From contig NZ_RQWN01000001.1 of the NCBI RefSeq assembly GCF_003977755.1, forward strand, positions 1,517,855 to 1,581,854: 64,000 nt of DNA. The letters are read 5' to 3'. Every line of letters starts with the position of its first letter. Position 1 is the first letter of the stretch. The notes beneath the pieces are model-generated. The model saw only the letters and a list, made by a program, of their open reading frames with translations. It made no database searches and was not told the origin of the DNA. Shown here in pieces: positions 53,241 through 60,499 of the stretch. A program made the translations under genes and the position numbers. Origin of the DNA: Haloterrigena salifodinae. GTDB lineage: Archaea; Halobacteriota; Halobacteria; Halobacteriales; Natrialbaceae.

Positions 53241-53825
53241 ATGCGTACGGACACCCCACAGACGCCCACCGCTGACGACGAACCGCTGAGTCGAGCAGAA
53301 CTCGAGGAGCGAATTACGGAACTCGAGGACCGGCTTAGCGATGTTGAGTCCGAGAGCGGCGATGAACAGCCGAAGATGTCGATCATCGCGACGAAGGGGA
53401 CACTCGATATGGCGTACCCGCCGCTCATCCTCGCAAGTACCGCCGCCGCGTTTGGCTACGAGGTGACGGTCTTCCACACGTTTTGGGGGCTGGACATCCT
53501 CCACGAGGAGCAGTCGAAGAACCTGAAGCTGAGTTCCGTCGGCAATCCCAATATGCAGGTCCCAAACGCGATCGCGGCGCTTCCGGGTATGGATCGCGTG
53601 ACAACGAAACTGATGGAACGACAGATCGAGGACAACGACACGGCGACGATCGAGGAACTCATCGACACCTCCCTGGAGATGGGTGTCGAGTTCCAGGCCT
53701 GTCAGATGACGATCGATCTGATGGACTACGACGAAAACGACTTCTACAACGGTGTCACCGTCGGTGTCGGGGCAGCGACGGCGATTCAGGACATGACTGA
53801 ATCCGACATTCAACTCCTCATTTAA
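53241..53825 (+). CDS. DsrE2-like (DsrE/F/H family) sulfur-transfer protein
   Basis: A 194-residue protein. An acidic coiled-coil region (about residues 14-40, SRAELEERITELEDRLSDVE) leads to a DsrE-like domain: SIIATKGTLDMAYPPLILASTAAAFGYEVTVFHTFWGL, then a helical insert, and the reactive Cys in FQACQMTIDLM followed by GVTVGVGAATAIQDM. DsrE2 proteins pass sulfur to or from TusA, encoded four bases upstream. The stop overlaps the start of the DUF2270 gene. Confidence 0.9.
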   Translation: MRTDTPQTPTADDEPLSRAELEERITELEDRLSDVESESGDEQPKMSIIATKGTLDMAYPPLILASTAAAFGYEVTVFHTFWGLDILHEEQSKNLKLSSVGNPNMQVPNAIAALPGMDRVTTKLMERQIEDNDTATIEELIDTSLEMGVEFQACQMTIDLMDYDENDFYNGVTVGVGAATAIQDMTESDIQLLI

Positions 53826-54526
53826 TGTCACGACCCTCAGCGAAAGAGATCGATCCCAGCGACGCAGAGCAGCGGGAACTGGGAGAAGGCCTTCTCGAGG
53901 AGGATATGGGGCCTAGTTCAGCGACTGCTCACCTCTATCGGGGCGAGATTCACCGCATGAAATTCTGGCGAGAGCGCCTCGATCGGACGACGAACTGGGC
54001 AGTTCTCGTCATCTCCGCGATCCTCACATGGGCGTTCTCACGGCCCAGTATTCCACACTATATCATTCTCATCGGTGTGGCCACGCTCTCGGTATTCCTG
54101 CTGATCGAGGCTCGTCGGTATCGGGGATACGACATCTGGCGAAGCAGAGTCAGGAAGTTGCAAGAAAACGTCTTCGCATACGGCCTCGACCCCTCCGCTG
54201 GATTACCTGATCCCGACTGGCGTGAAACGCTGAGTCTGGATTACCGGGAACCGACGATCAAGATCAGCACGGAGGAAGCGATAGCTCACCGTCTCCGACG
54301 GGTGTACCTGCCGCTTTTCACCGTGTTACTCGCTGCGTGGCTCGTGCGTATCACCGCCTTCTCTCCAGAGCCGTGGGTGACAAGTGCAGCGATCGGGATG
54401 ATTCCCGGGTCGATCGTGGTAGGACTTGTGACACTGTTCTATCTCGGTGCAGCTATTACTGCTGTTCGCCCTCGAACGTGGCACGCAAAGGGCGAACTGC
54501 GTTCTGAAAATCTGCGTGAAAAATGA
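53825..54526 (+). CDS. DUF2270 membrane protein
   Basis: The 233-residue protein has four membrane helices in two pairs (about residues 58-75 with 80-96, and 160-180 with 195-215), and a cytoplasmic middle with RGYDIWRSRVRKLQENVFAYGLDP. The family, DUF2270, is found with sulfur-carrier genes in haloarchaea. Its start codon overlaps the stop of the DsrE2-like gene, so all three are translated in series. A membrane anchor or transporter for the sulfur-relay proteins is a reasonable but unproven role. Confidence 0.87.
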   Translation: MSRPSAKEIDPSDAEQRELGEGLLEEDMGPSSATAHLYRGEIHRMKFWRERLDRTTNWAVLVISAILTWAFSRPSIPHYIILIGVATLSVFLLIEARRYRGYDIWRSRVRKLQENVFAYGLDPSAGLPDPDWRETLSLDYREPTIKISTEEAIAHRLRRVYLPLFTVLLAAWLVRITAFSPEPWVTSAAIGMIPGSIVVGLVTLFYLGAAITAVRPRTWHAKGELRSENLREK

Positions 54527-54529
54527 GAC

Positions 54530-55144
54530 TCAAGCAGCAACTGCTAGCGGATCTTCGTTTCCGAGCATCCCGCTGGTGGTGATGATCGCGGCTTTCTGGT
54601 CGGTGATGCGCTTTCGCTGGCCGCGCGGGGACGTCGTCTCGGCCGCGTTGCCCCGATGATCGTCGACGTGGAAATCGCCCGTGTAGAGCAGCCGCGTCTC
54701 GCCGTCGTCGACGAGGACGTGCGCGCTCCCCGGGATGTGGTCCGCGTTGTAGAACGTCATCTCGTGGCCGGCCGCCTCGAACGTCTCCCGGTAGCCGTGG
54801 GTCTGCGAGACCTGCGTGACGCGCTGGACGTCCGTCTCGGCGAACGGACACTGCATCGTTCCGCCGTGGAGGTTCAGCGTGTCCCGAGCGAGCGTCAGCG
54901 TCAGTTCGGACGTCGGCGGCGTCCAGTGGATCGGCGGCTGTGCGTCGCCCGAGAGCAGCGCCGGTACGGCGCCGACGTGATCGAGATGGCCGTGGGAGAC
55001 GACGATCGCCTCGGGCGTCGGTGTCTCGACGGGAAACTGCGGCGGGTTCGCCGTCAGCATCCCGAAATCGAGCAGCAGGGTGTCGTTCACGAGGATCGCG
55101 CTGCGACCCACCTCGCGAGCGCCGCCGAGCAATCGAAGCTCCAT
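54530..55144 (-). pseudogene. Truncated beta-CASP nuclease gene at the right edge of the island
   Basis: The ORF starts at ATG 55144 (MELRLLGGAREVGRSAILVN) and aligns well with the first 170 residues of the 43634-44884 gene, including SHGHLDHVG and HIPGSAHV. After YTGDFHVDDHRGN it jumps to GQRKRITDQKAAIITTSGML, missing roughly 110-120 residues, then diverges and stops (GNEDPLAVAA). The second half of the beta-CASP domain and the C-terminus are absent, so it cannot be active. The 5' part is GC-rich as in the host genome, so it is probably the remains of the original host gene interrupted by island insertion. Confidence 0.82.
54564..54623. repeat. 60-bp direct repeat, right copy (island junction)
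   Basis: Matches 43995-44054 at 57 of 60 positions. Homology to the beta-CASP gene ends here on its left side: beyond it the sequence is unlike the nuclease gene, whereas in the left copy the gene continues. This fits a crossover or deletion end-point. Confidence 0.75.
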
Positions 55145-55264
55145 CGTTCGCACTGCGGCCTCGAGTCGATCAAAATCGACGCGGCGGCAGGGCCGCGGCG
55201 GATTCACGACGGCAGGATGCAGCGACCGAGGACAGGGCGGCGACGGGACGGCGCGGGACCGCGG

Positions 55265-55690
55265 CTACCGATCCCAGAGCCGCGTCCGATTGGTCGTCGA
55301 GTCGCGCGAGCGCCGCGTGTCGAGACCGTCGGTTCGACCGCGCCCGTCCTCGAGCAGACGGTCGAGTTCCCGTTCGAACTCGGTCTCGCTGAGTTCGCCG
55401 TCGACGTACTGCGAGCGGAGGCGTTCCTCGCGGTCGTCGGTCGACCGGGCGCCGTCGCGTCCGTACTCGGTCTCGAGATCGCCTCCTCCACCGTCGTCTC
55501 GGAGCAAGGAGACGAGTCCGACGGCCGCGAGGACGACGACGGCAAGCATCGCGAGCGTCGCGACGGCTGCCACGACGGTCGCGACGACCGAGAGGACGAT
55601 ACCGACGACCGTCGCGATGACGCTGAGCACGATGAACGCGAGCAGGAGGGCGCCGGCGCTCTTGAGCAGGAGTGATCCATGTCGGGGCAT
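55265..55690 (-). CDS. SHOCT-domain membrane protein
   Basis: A 141-residue protein with two hydrophobic helices (about residues 10-35 and 38-65), a Gly/Asp-rich linker, and a C-terminal SHOCT motif: LRSQYVDGELSETEFERELDRLLE. SHOCT is a short oligomerisation motif of two helices, common at the ends of haloarchaeal membrane proteins. The ATG at 55690 (MPRHGSLLLK) was chosen. The tail is Arg-rich and probably disordered. Confidence 0.8.
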   Translation of the reverse strand: MPRHGSLLLKSAGALLLAFIVLSVIATVVGIVLSVVATVVAAVATLAMLAVVVLAAVGLVSLLRDDGGGGDLETEYGRDGARSTDDREERLRSQYVDGELSETEFERELDRLLEDGRGRTDGLDTRRSRDSTTNRTRLWDR

Positions 55691-55729
55691 ACCTGTAATT
55701 CGACGCACACGCACAAAAATCTACAGACG

Positions 55730-56080
55730 CTACGAGCCGTTGGAACGCGCCTCGCCGGAGACGGCCGCGAGCGGGGCCGTTCGCTTCGTGAGCCCGATGA
55801 GATAGACGTCGAGCAGGCAGATGATCAGAACGGCGAGAGGAACGGCGACGTCCAGATAGCTGACGGAGTCAAACTGCAACGCCGTGACAAAAAACGGCTC
55901 GCTCACGGCGAACGCGCCGGACAGCGTCCGGGCGGAGAGGAACGCGAGCGCGAGGACGTACAACCCGAACCAGCTCGCTCCGCGTTTCCACTCGCCCAGA
56001 TAGCAGTGGCCGAGCCCGGCGACGAACACCGAGAGCGGGTACGCAGGCCAGATCGGACGCGAGAGTTCGCTGTCACTCAT
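55730..56080 (-). CDS. Membrane protein, unknown function
   Basis: The 116-residue protein has about three membrane helices (residues 13-27, 37-52 and 75-97). The GLGHCYLGEWKRGASW region is like the N-terminal helix pair of TM2-type or LPG-related proteins, in which a GxGHxYxG motif precedes a charged turn. A short charged tail follows the last helix. It is upstream of the SHOCT gene on the same strand. Function unknown. Confidence 0.72.
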   Translation of the reverse strand: MSDSELSRPIWPAYPLSVFVAGLGHCYLGEWKRGASWFGLYVLALAFLSARTLSGAFAVSEPFFVTALQFDSVSYLDVAVPLAVLIICLLDVYLIGLTKRTAPLAAVSGEARSNGS

Positions 56081-56090
56081 CGGTCGTGAC

Positions 56091-57089
56091 TCACCCGGAA
56101 AACGGCAGCCGCGTCGCTCGCTCGAGTCGGTCCAGTGGCGTCGAACCGGAGCCGGTCGTCTCGACGGCTTCGGCCAGCGATTCGAGCGCCCCGCGGGCTC
56201 GCTCGAGGTGGGACTCGACGGCCGGACCGCCCGAATCAGCTCCGTCGCGCGGCGCCGTTCCCGCGGGCGTCTCGGCCTCGCCGGCGAGGATGCGAGCGGC
56301 GTGCGACCGGAGATCGGTGTCGGACGCGACCGAGGTCCGGGACGTGAGTGCGGTCATCACCGCGTGACTATACGTCCGCAGCGCCGTCCGTGTTTCGGTC
56401 GGCGCGCCGACGACGGCCGCGCCGAGCGCACCGGCGGTCTCGGCGAGCGTCGCCTCGACGGCCGCGGAGTCGATGGCGCCGCGTCGTTCGTCGACCGGCG
56501 CGGCGTCGGACAGGAGCAGGAAGCGTCGCGCGAGCGCCGAGGACCCCTCGGTCAGCAGGCGGAACAGCTCGAGCTGGCGCTCCGCCGGAAGCGGCGCGTC
56601 GGCGACCGTCGCGTAGGCGCTGGCGTGGAGGTGATCGCTCGCCAGGAGGACGGCGTCCCGGTCCGCCGGGAACCGAACGTTCTCGAGGAGGACGGACAGC
56701 CACTCGGGCGTCGCGTCGGCCGTTTGGAACCTGGCGTCGTGATCGCCGTCGTCGGCGCCCGCCACCAGCGCGAGCCGGAGCCGAACGTACCCCTCGAGGA
56801 GGACGACGGACGTGGCGACAGGCTCGAGGAGGCGACCCAGTCGGTCCGAATCGGGCCGCGTGTGGGAGTCCGCGGTCTCGACCCCGACCTCGCCGGCGCT
56901 CGTACACAGCGTCGCGGGCAGCGACCGGTCCCGGGGCGGCAGCGATGCAGTGGCCAGCGCTCGGATCGGCGCTGCGAGGCCACCGGTCGGCTCGGCGGGA
57001 CGCTGACGCCAGGCGTTCCGAGTGGCATCACCGGCGTCCTGCCGCGTCGCGAACTCGTCGGCCGTGGCGGGGTCGCTGTAGTCGGTCAT
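56091..57089 (-). CDS. All-alpha haloarchaeal protein, possibly isoprenoid-synthase-like
   Basis: The 332-residue protein is nearly all helical. The segments SVVLLEGYVRLRLALVAGADDGDHD and VLLASDHLHASAYATVADAPLP recall the order of helices in polyprenyl synthases, where family members carry DDxxD; here those aspartate-rich motifs are absent or altered (GADDGD, LASDHLHA). It may be a catalytically dead or diverged relative. Its ATG overlaps by four bases the stop of the small ORF upstream at 57086. I am sure of the coding frame but not of the family. Confidence 0.7.
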   Translation of the reverse strand: MTDYSDPATADEFATRQDAGDATRNAWRQRPAEPTGGLAAPIRALATASLPPRDRSLPATLCTSAGEVGVETADSHTRPDSDRLGRLLEPVATSVVLLEGYVRLRLALVAGADDGDHDARFQTADATPEWLSVLLENVRFPADRDAVLLASDHLHASAYATVADAPLPAERQLELFRLLTEGSSALARRFLLLSDAAPVDERRGAIDSAAVEATLAETAGALGAAVVGAPTETRTALRTYSHAVMTALTSRTSVASDTDLRSHAARILAGEAETPAGTAPRDGADSGGPAVESHLERARGALESLAEAVETTGSGSTPLDRLERATRLPFSG

Positions 57090-57352
57090 CCGGAGGAATC
57101 ACCGTCCTGTACCGAACGCGGTTCGCCGCCGGTCGATGAGTCGGCGGCGCGGACCGAGGGCCGCTCGGCGTCCGCTTCCGGGCGAATCCAGTCGACGACA
57201 GCCGCGAGCGGGTCGAAGCGGGCGAAGGGCGCGGCCGTGCTGCGATCGGTTCGATCGGCGGCGATCGGGGCGGTGAGATCGGTATCGCCGACCTCACAGA
57301 GGGGATCGTCCGTCACATCCGCGATCGCACCGCGAGCGTCTGTGCAGGTCAC
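57086..57352 (-). CDS. Small acidic ORF coupled to the helical protein
   Basis: An 88-residue acidic protein starting MTCTDARGAIADVTDDPLC, with an Ala/Pro-rich middle and disordered C-terminus. Its stop overlaps the ATG of the 332-residue gene (ATGA), an arrangement that supports translation. It has no motif and could also be the N-terminal part of a formerly larger protein. Function unknown. Confidence 0.5.
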   Translation of the reverse strand: MTCTDARGAIADVTDDPLCEVGDTDLTAPIAADRTDRSTAAPFARFDPLAAVVDWIRPEADAERPSVRAADSSTGGEPRSVQDGDSSG

Positions 57353-57486
57353 TTACCGAATAGTCAGTCAGGGTCGAAAAAGTCGTTTCGGTTCACAGAA
57401 ATGTAAGGAGGAAGCCCACGGGTTTCGCCGTGGACGGAATCCGATACGAATACCGATGGCTCGAGGGACAACCCCGACGCTGGCCG

Positions 57487-57771
57487 CTACTCCTCGTTTC
57501 GATACCGGCGGATTCCGAACTGCCCGTAGCCGCCGTAGGCGATCTCGAGCGACCCGATCCACCAGTTCCACCGGTCGGTTGGCGGCCCGTCGGGTGCGTC
57601 CGCGAGTTCGTCGAGGACCACCTCGTTCGTCAGCGGCACCCCGACGTCGTCCTCGTACTGGCCGGCGTCGGCGAGGTCGACAGCCTGTCGAACGACCACG
57701 CGGGACTGGCCCATCGTACCGCCGAACTCGTCGCGCAAGCGGACCTCGAGTTTCCCGGGATCGATGAACAC
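57487..57771 (-). CDS. Conserved haloarchaeal protein, unknown function
   Basis: A 94-residue protein with a strand-rich beginning (MFIDPGKLEVRLRDEFGG) and a Trp/Tyr/Gly-rich end WNWWIGSLEIAYGGYGQFG. It is mildly acidic and no membrane segment is present. Codon use fits the host. No family recognised. The upstream gap leads to the ribosomal protein S6e gene in the opposite direction. Confidence 0.6.
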   Translation of the reverse strand: MFIDPGKLEVRLRDEFGGTMGQSRVVVRQAVDLADAGQYEDDVGVPLTNEVVLDELADAPDGPPTDRWNWWIGSLEIAYGGYGQFGIRRYRNEE

Positions 57772-58102
57772 GGGTTGCCGTAAGCGTTGCAGCTACTTGA
57801 CTGTTCGAGCGATGGGGATCGTGACGGTCGCCTCGAGGGCGGATCCGGGCTAATTTTGATGGCCGGGAGGACCGGCTCGAGCACCGCGAGAGCCGTCTGA
57901 CCCGGGGGAGGGCAGGCGAGTCATCGACAACGACCGCGAGTGAGCGCCGCAGGCGCGAACGAGCGGGCCGACGACCGACCCGTAGGGGAGGGAGGAGGCT
58001 TTTCATCCAAGTTTTGCCGAGGGCGCGACGGAGTCGCGCCCGCAGCGCAAAAGTTGGGTGACGATCGATGTTCTTTTGACCGACGGTCCTCTTCCGTCGA
58101 GT
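57772..58102. promoter_or_regulatory. Intergenic region upstream of S6e
   Basis: 331 bases without a recognised gene. It contains a long imperfect hairpin (58007-58057) and a nearby shorter GC-rich inverted repeat (GAGCGCC and GGCGC around 57940). Promoter elements of the S6e gene should lie after the hairpin, in the last 45 bases (TTCTTTTGACC region). Confidence 0.45.
58007..58057. repeat. 51-base extended hairpin element upstream of S6e
   Basis: CCAAGTTTTGC (58007-58017) pairs with GCAAAAGTTGG (58047-58057) apart from one central mismatch, and between them GGGCGCGAC (58021-58029) pairs exactly with GTCGCGCCC (58033-58041) around a three-base loop. Such CCAAxTTTTGC-bounded hairpins look like a dispersed intergenic element of haloarchaeal genomes. 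Confidence 0.6.
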
Positions 58103-58501
58103 ATGGCAAGTTTCACTGTCGTCGTCGGCGATCCCGACTCTGGGTCGTCGTATCAGCTCGAGGCGGAGGAACAGGACGCGAATCGGTTTATCGGCAAGTC
58201 GATCGGCGAGGAAGTCGACGGCGGTTCGGTCGGTCTCGACGGCTACACGCTCGAGATCACCGGCGGCTCGGACGACGCCGGGCGACCGCTGAACCCCGAG
58301 GTCGCGGGCTCGAACCTCAAGGAAGTCCTGATGAATGAGCGCCAGACGGGCTACAAGCCGTCCCGCGACGGCGAGCGCCGCCGTATCACGGTTCGCGGCC
58401 GCGAGGTCTCCGACGCCGTTGCACAGATCAACGCCTCGATCGTCGACCGCGGCAGCACCGATGTCGACGAGCTGCTCGGCGACGCCGAGGACGGCGAGTA
58501 A
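58103..58501 (+). CDS. rps6e: 30S ribosomal protein S6e
   Basis: The 132-residue small-subunit protein is specific to Archaea and Eukarya. Family stretches are [20 protein letters not shown] at the start, [23 protein letters not shown] and [23 protein letters not shown], in the expected order. The ATG at 58103 is the standard start; an upstream frame runs into the hairpin. The acidic end [13 protein letters not shown] is haloarchaeal. The DUF7112-like gene follows after 20 bases and may be co-transcribed. Confidence 0.95.
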   Translation: MASFTVVVGDPDSGSSYQLEAEEQDANRFIGKSIGEEVDGGSVGLDGYTLEITGGSDDAGRPLNPEVAGSNLKEVLMNERQTGYKPSRDGERRRITVRGREVSDAVAQINASIVDRGSTDVDELLGDAEDGE

Positions 58502-58521
58502 CAGACGAGTTTTTTCGGCTT

Positions 58522-58959
58522 ATGGCAGATCGAATTGCGAGCGACCATCCGTCAGTGCAGACGGTTCGGTCGACCTGCGCGGAGACGACGACGGGCGTGC
58601 GCCTCGAGATCCCGGCCGACAACCGGGAGGCGTTTCCGACCGACGAGGTCGTCCGGATCGTCATCGAGGGCGAGGAACTGTTCGGCCGAGTCGAACGGGC
58701 GTTGACCGGCGACGACCTGTCGATTCCGGGCGTCTACGAGACGCCAGACGCGGCGCGCGATCCGAGCGGGGCGACGGATCGGCTTACCGAGTGGGTCGAC
58801 GCGGGAAGCGTCTCGAAGGGCGGCTCGGTACTGATCGACGTCGTCGAGCCCGACTTCCTCTACGGGCTGCGTGCGCCCGGCGAGACGAGCTACTACGACG
58901 CGTACGAACCGCCGAGCAGCAGCTTGAGCGATATCGCGAAGGATCTCGAAGAGCAGTAA
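58522..58959 (+). CDS. Conserved haloarchaeal protein (DUF7112-like), downstream of S6e
   Basis: A 145-residue acidic protein beginning MADRIASDHPSVQTVRSTCAE. The middle has FPTDEVVRIVIEGEELFGRVERAL and IPGVYETPDAARDP, and the end LIDVVEPDFLYGLRAPGETSYYDAYEPP. It looks like a small all-beta domain with a short helical end. The same neighbour is often found after S6e in haloarchaea, but its function is unknown. Confidence 0.75.
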   Translation: MADRIASDHPSVQTVRSTCAETTTGVRLEIPADNREAFPTDEVVRIVIEGEELFGRVERALTGDDLSIPGVYETPDAARDPSGATDRLTEWVDAGSVSKGGSVLIDVVEPDFLYGLRAPGETSYYDAYEPPSSSLSDIAKDLEEQ

Positions 58960-59085
58960 CGGCTCGAAGCCGTCGTCAGCGAGCGGATATCCGAAGGGAA
59001 GCCAACGATCGACAAACGGCGTCGCTACTGTGTTCTGATATCGGTGCGATCGGTAAAATTCGATAGCGCGGCGAGTAGCCGCCGC

Positions 59086-59586
59086 TCAGAGCCGCGGCAG
59101 GAACGCGTACAGCAACAGTCCGAAGGCCAGATGCTGGACCATCGTTCGCTCGACGGTCGATCTGACGTACTCCTCGTCCGTGATGGAGTACTCCTTGGTT
59201 CGAACCTTCGCGTGCATCGACAGCACGCCCTCCTCCTCCAGCGCGTGGAGGCACGGATAGACGGTGCCGGGACTGAGTTGGGCGCCGAAGAGATGAGTCA
59301 GATCCGAGAGGAGTTCCTTGCCGTGGGTCTCCTCGTGTAAGGCGATCAGCATCAGGAGAATCTCGTCGAGATTCTCCTTGATCAACGCCTCGTCGAACGT
59401 GACGTCGTCGGTCGGCAGCGCCGCGTTGACCTGATCCATTAGCTCGTCGAGCTCGCGCTCGACGTCCTTGGTCGACTCCGCCGTCGTTCCAAGCGAGATA
59501 TCGTACGATTCCGACTGTGAATCCGCAGTCGCCGCCCTCGACAGTTCGTCGAAGACGGACTCGGTATTGTGGGTTTCCTCACGCAT
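59086..59586 (-). CDS. PadR-like transcriptional regulator
   Basis: The 166-residue regulator has an acidic, helical N-terminal part (residues 1-75), then a PadR-type winged helix: ENLDEILLMLIALHEETHGKELLSDLTHLFGAQLSPGTVYPCLHALEEEGVLSM (about residues 77-128), with the YxxLxxLExxGL-type signature as VYPCLHALEEEGVL. A short C-terminal hydrophobic helix follows. PadR-family members in haloarchaea often control nearby transport or motility genes; the archaellum genes upstream run on the same strand. Confidence 0.85.
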   Translation of the reverse strand: MREETHNTESVFDELSRAATADSQSESYDISLGTTAESTKDVERELDELMDQVNAALPTDDVTFDEALIKENLDEILLMLIALHEETHGKELLSDLTHLFGAQLSPGTVYPCLHALEEEGVLSMHAKVRTKEYSITDEEYVRSTVERTMVQHLAFGLLLYAFLPRL

Positions 59587-59922
59587 TAACGATCACCAGT
59601 GGGGGGTCCGTGAATGGAACCATCAACGCCACGCGTCGGCCACGCACTGCCGCCGGTGACAGCGGCCCCAGTCACGACTACTGTGATCCTGGCACTGATA
59701 CATATTAAACGACAGGGAACGGAACAGACCGAGTATGCGTAATTAGAACATATCCTGAGTTATAAAATAACTGTTTTATCGACTATTGGATATTACTGCG
59801 GCCTGTGGGGACTCAATAACGATGCGTACGACAGCATATTTTCAGAATATGTTGTATTGTTCTGATTTTACCTCAAAACGAACTAGTTCTTGGAGATTCT
59901 GTCAGAAACCGAAGAGGGGAGA
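59587..59922. other. AT-rich intergenic region between FlaD/E and PadR genes
   Basis: 336 bases, much richer in A and T than the flanks, without a supported gene. Inverted repeats ATAAAA/TTTTAT (59762-59779) and CATATT/AATATG (59835-59851) occur. The first may be part of the PadR promoter and the second a terminator for the archaellum operon. Confidence 0.45.
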
Positions 59923-60381
59923 TCAATATGTCGACGGGCCGTCCCGGATGATGCTCACCATCTCGTCGGGGTCTCCGTCCTCGTCGTCCTCATCGATCTG
60001 CCGTTCGACGCGTCGTTCGGCCATCCGGGCGATCATGACGTGTTCCTCGAGATCGTCGCCGCGGATCGTCGCGATGTACTCGAGACTCTGGGCGTGGGTG
60101 CTAAACAGCGTTCCGCTGAGCGACTCGAGGGGGTATTCGAGGGTCGTCGGTTCGTCGTACCGTTTGTTGTGGATCTCGCCCAGAGAGAGGCCCCGAAGAT
60201 AGGAGACCATCTGTTTGCGCACGAGCGGACTGATCCAGCCGAGATTCTCGTAGTAGCGCAGGCAGTTGAGCGCCCCGGTCGTCCCGAAGGTTTCACCGAG
60301 AAAGCGAGCCCACTGGATGGTCGCGTCGGTCCGCCCGGCCGATTGTTCGAGCGTCTCGAGGTACGGTTTTGATCCGATCAT
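59923..60381 (-). CDS. FlaD/E-domain archaellum accessory protein
   Basis: A 152-residue protein consisting mostly of the FlaD/FlaE domain: KPYLETLEQSAGRTDATIQWARFL, GTTGALNCLRYYENLGWISPLVRKQMVSYLRGLSL and a short region after TTLEYPLESLSGTLFSTHAQSLEYIA. ArlD/E proteins sit at the cytoplasmic base of the archaellum and link it to the chemotaxis machinery. Here the gene follows arlJ by 118 bases. The acidic tail is IDEDDEDGDPDEM. The ATG at 60381 (MIGSKPYLE) is preferred over a longer basic extension. Confidence 0.87.
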   Translation of the reverse strand: MIGSKPYLETLEQSAGRTDATIQWARFLGETFGTTGALNCLRYYENLGWISPLVRKQMVSYLRGLSLGEIHNKRYDEPTTLEYPLESLSGTLFSTHAQSLEYIATIRGDDLEEHVMIARMAERRVERQIDEDDEDGDPDEMVSIIRDGPSTY

Positions 60382-60499
60382 GATGAGTGGCCGGCGTCTC
60401 CGGTCTATACGGTCAGCAGTCGCGGTAGTATCAAGAAGGTTCGGCCGATTACGAGCGGTGAGTCGCCCGTCCCGACGGTCGGTCACAGGCCGGCCGAGG

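Noticed and set aside
53825-54526. DUF2270 gene as part of a tRNA thiolation operon
   Set aside because: TusA and DsrE-like partners can serve tRNA thiolation, but no MnmA, TusBCD or TusE-like gene is present and the rhodanese/YeeE neighbours fit sulfur-compound metabolism better.
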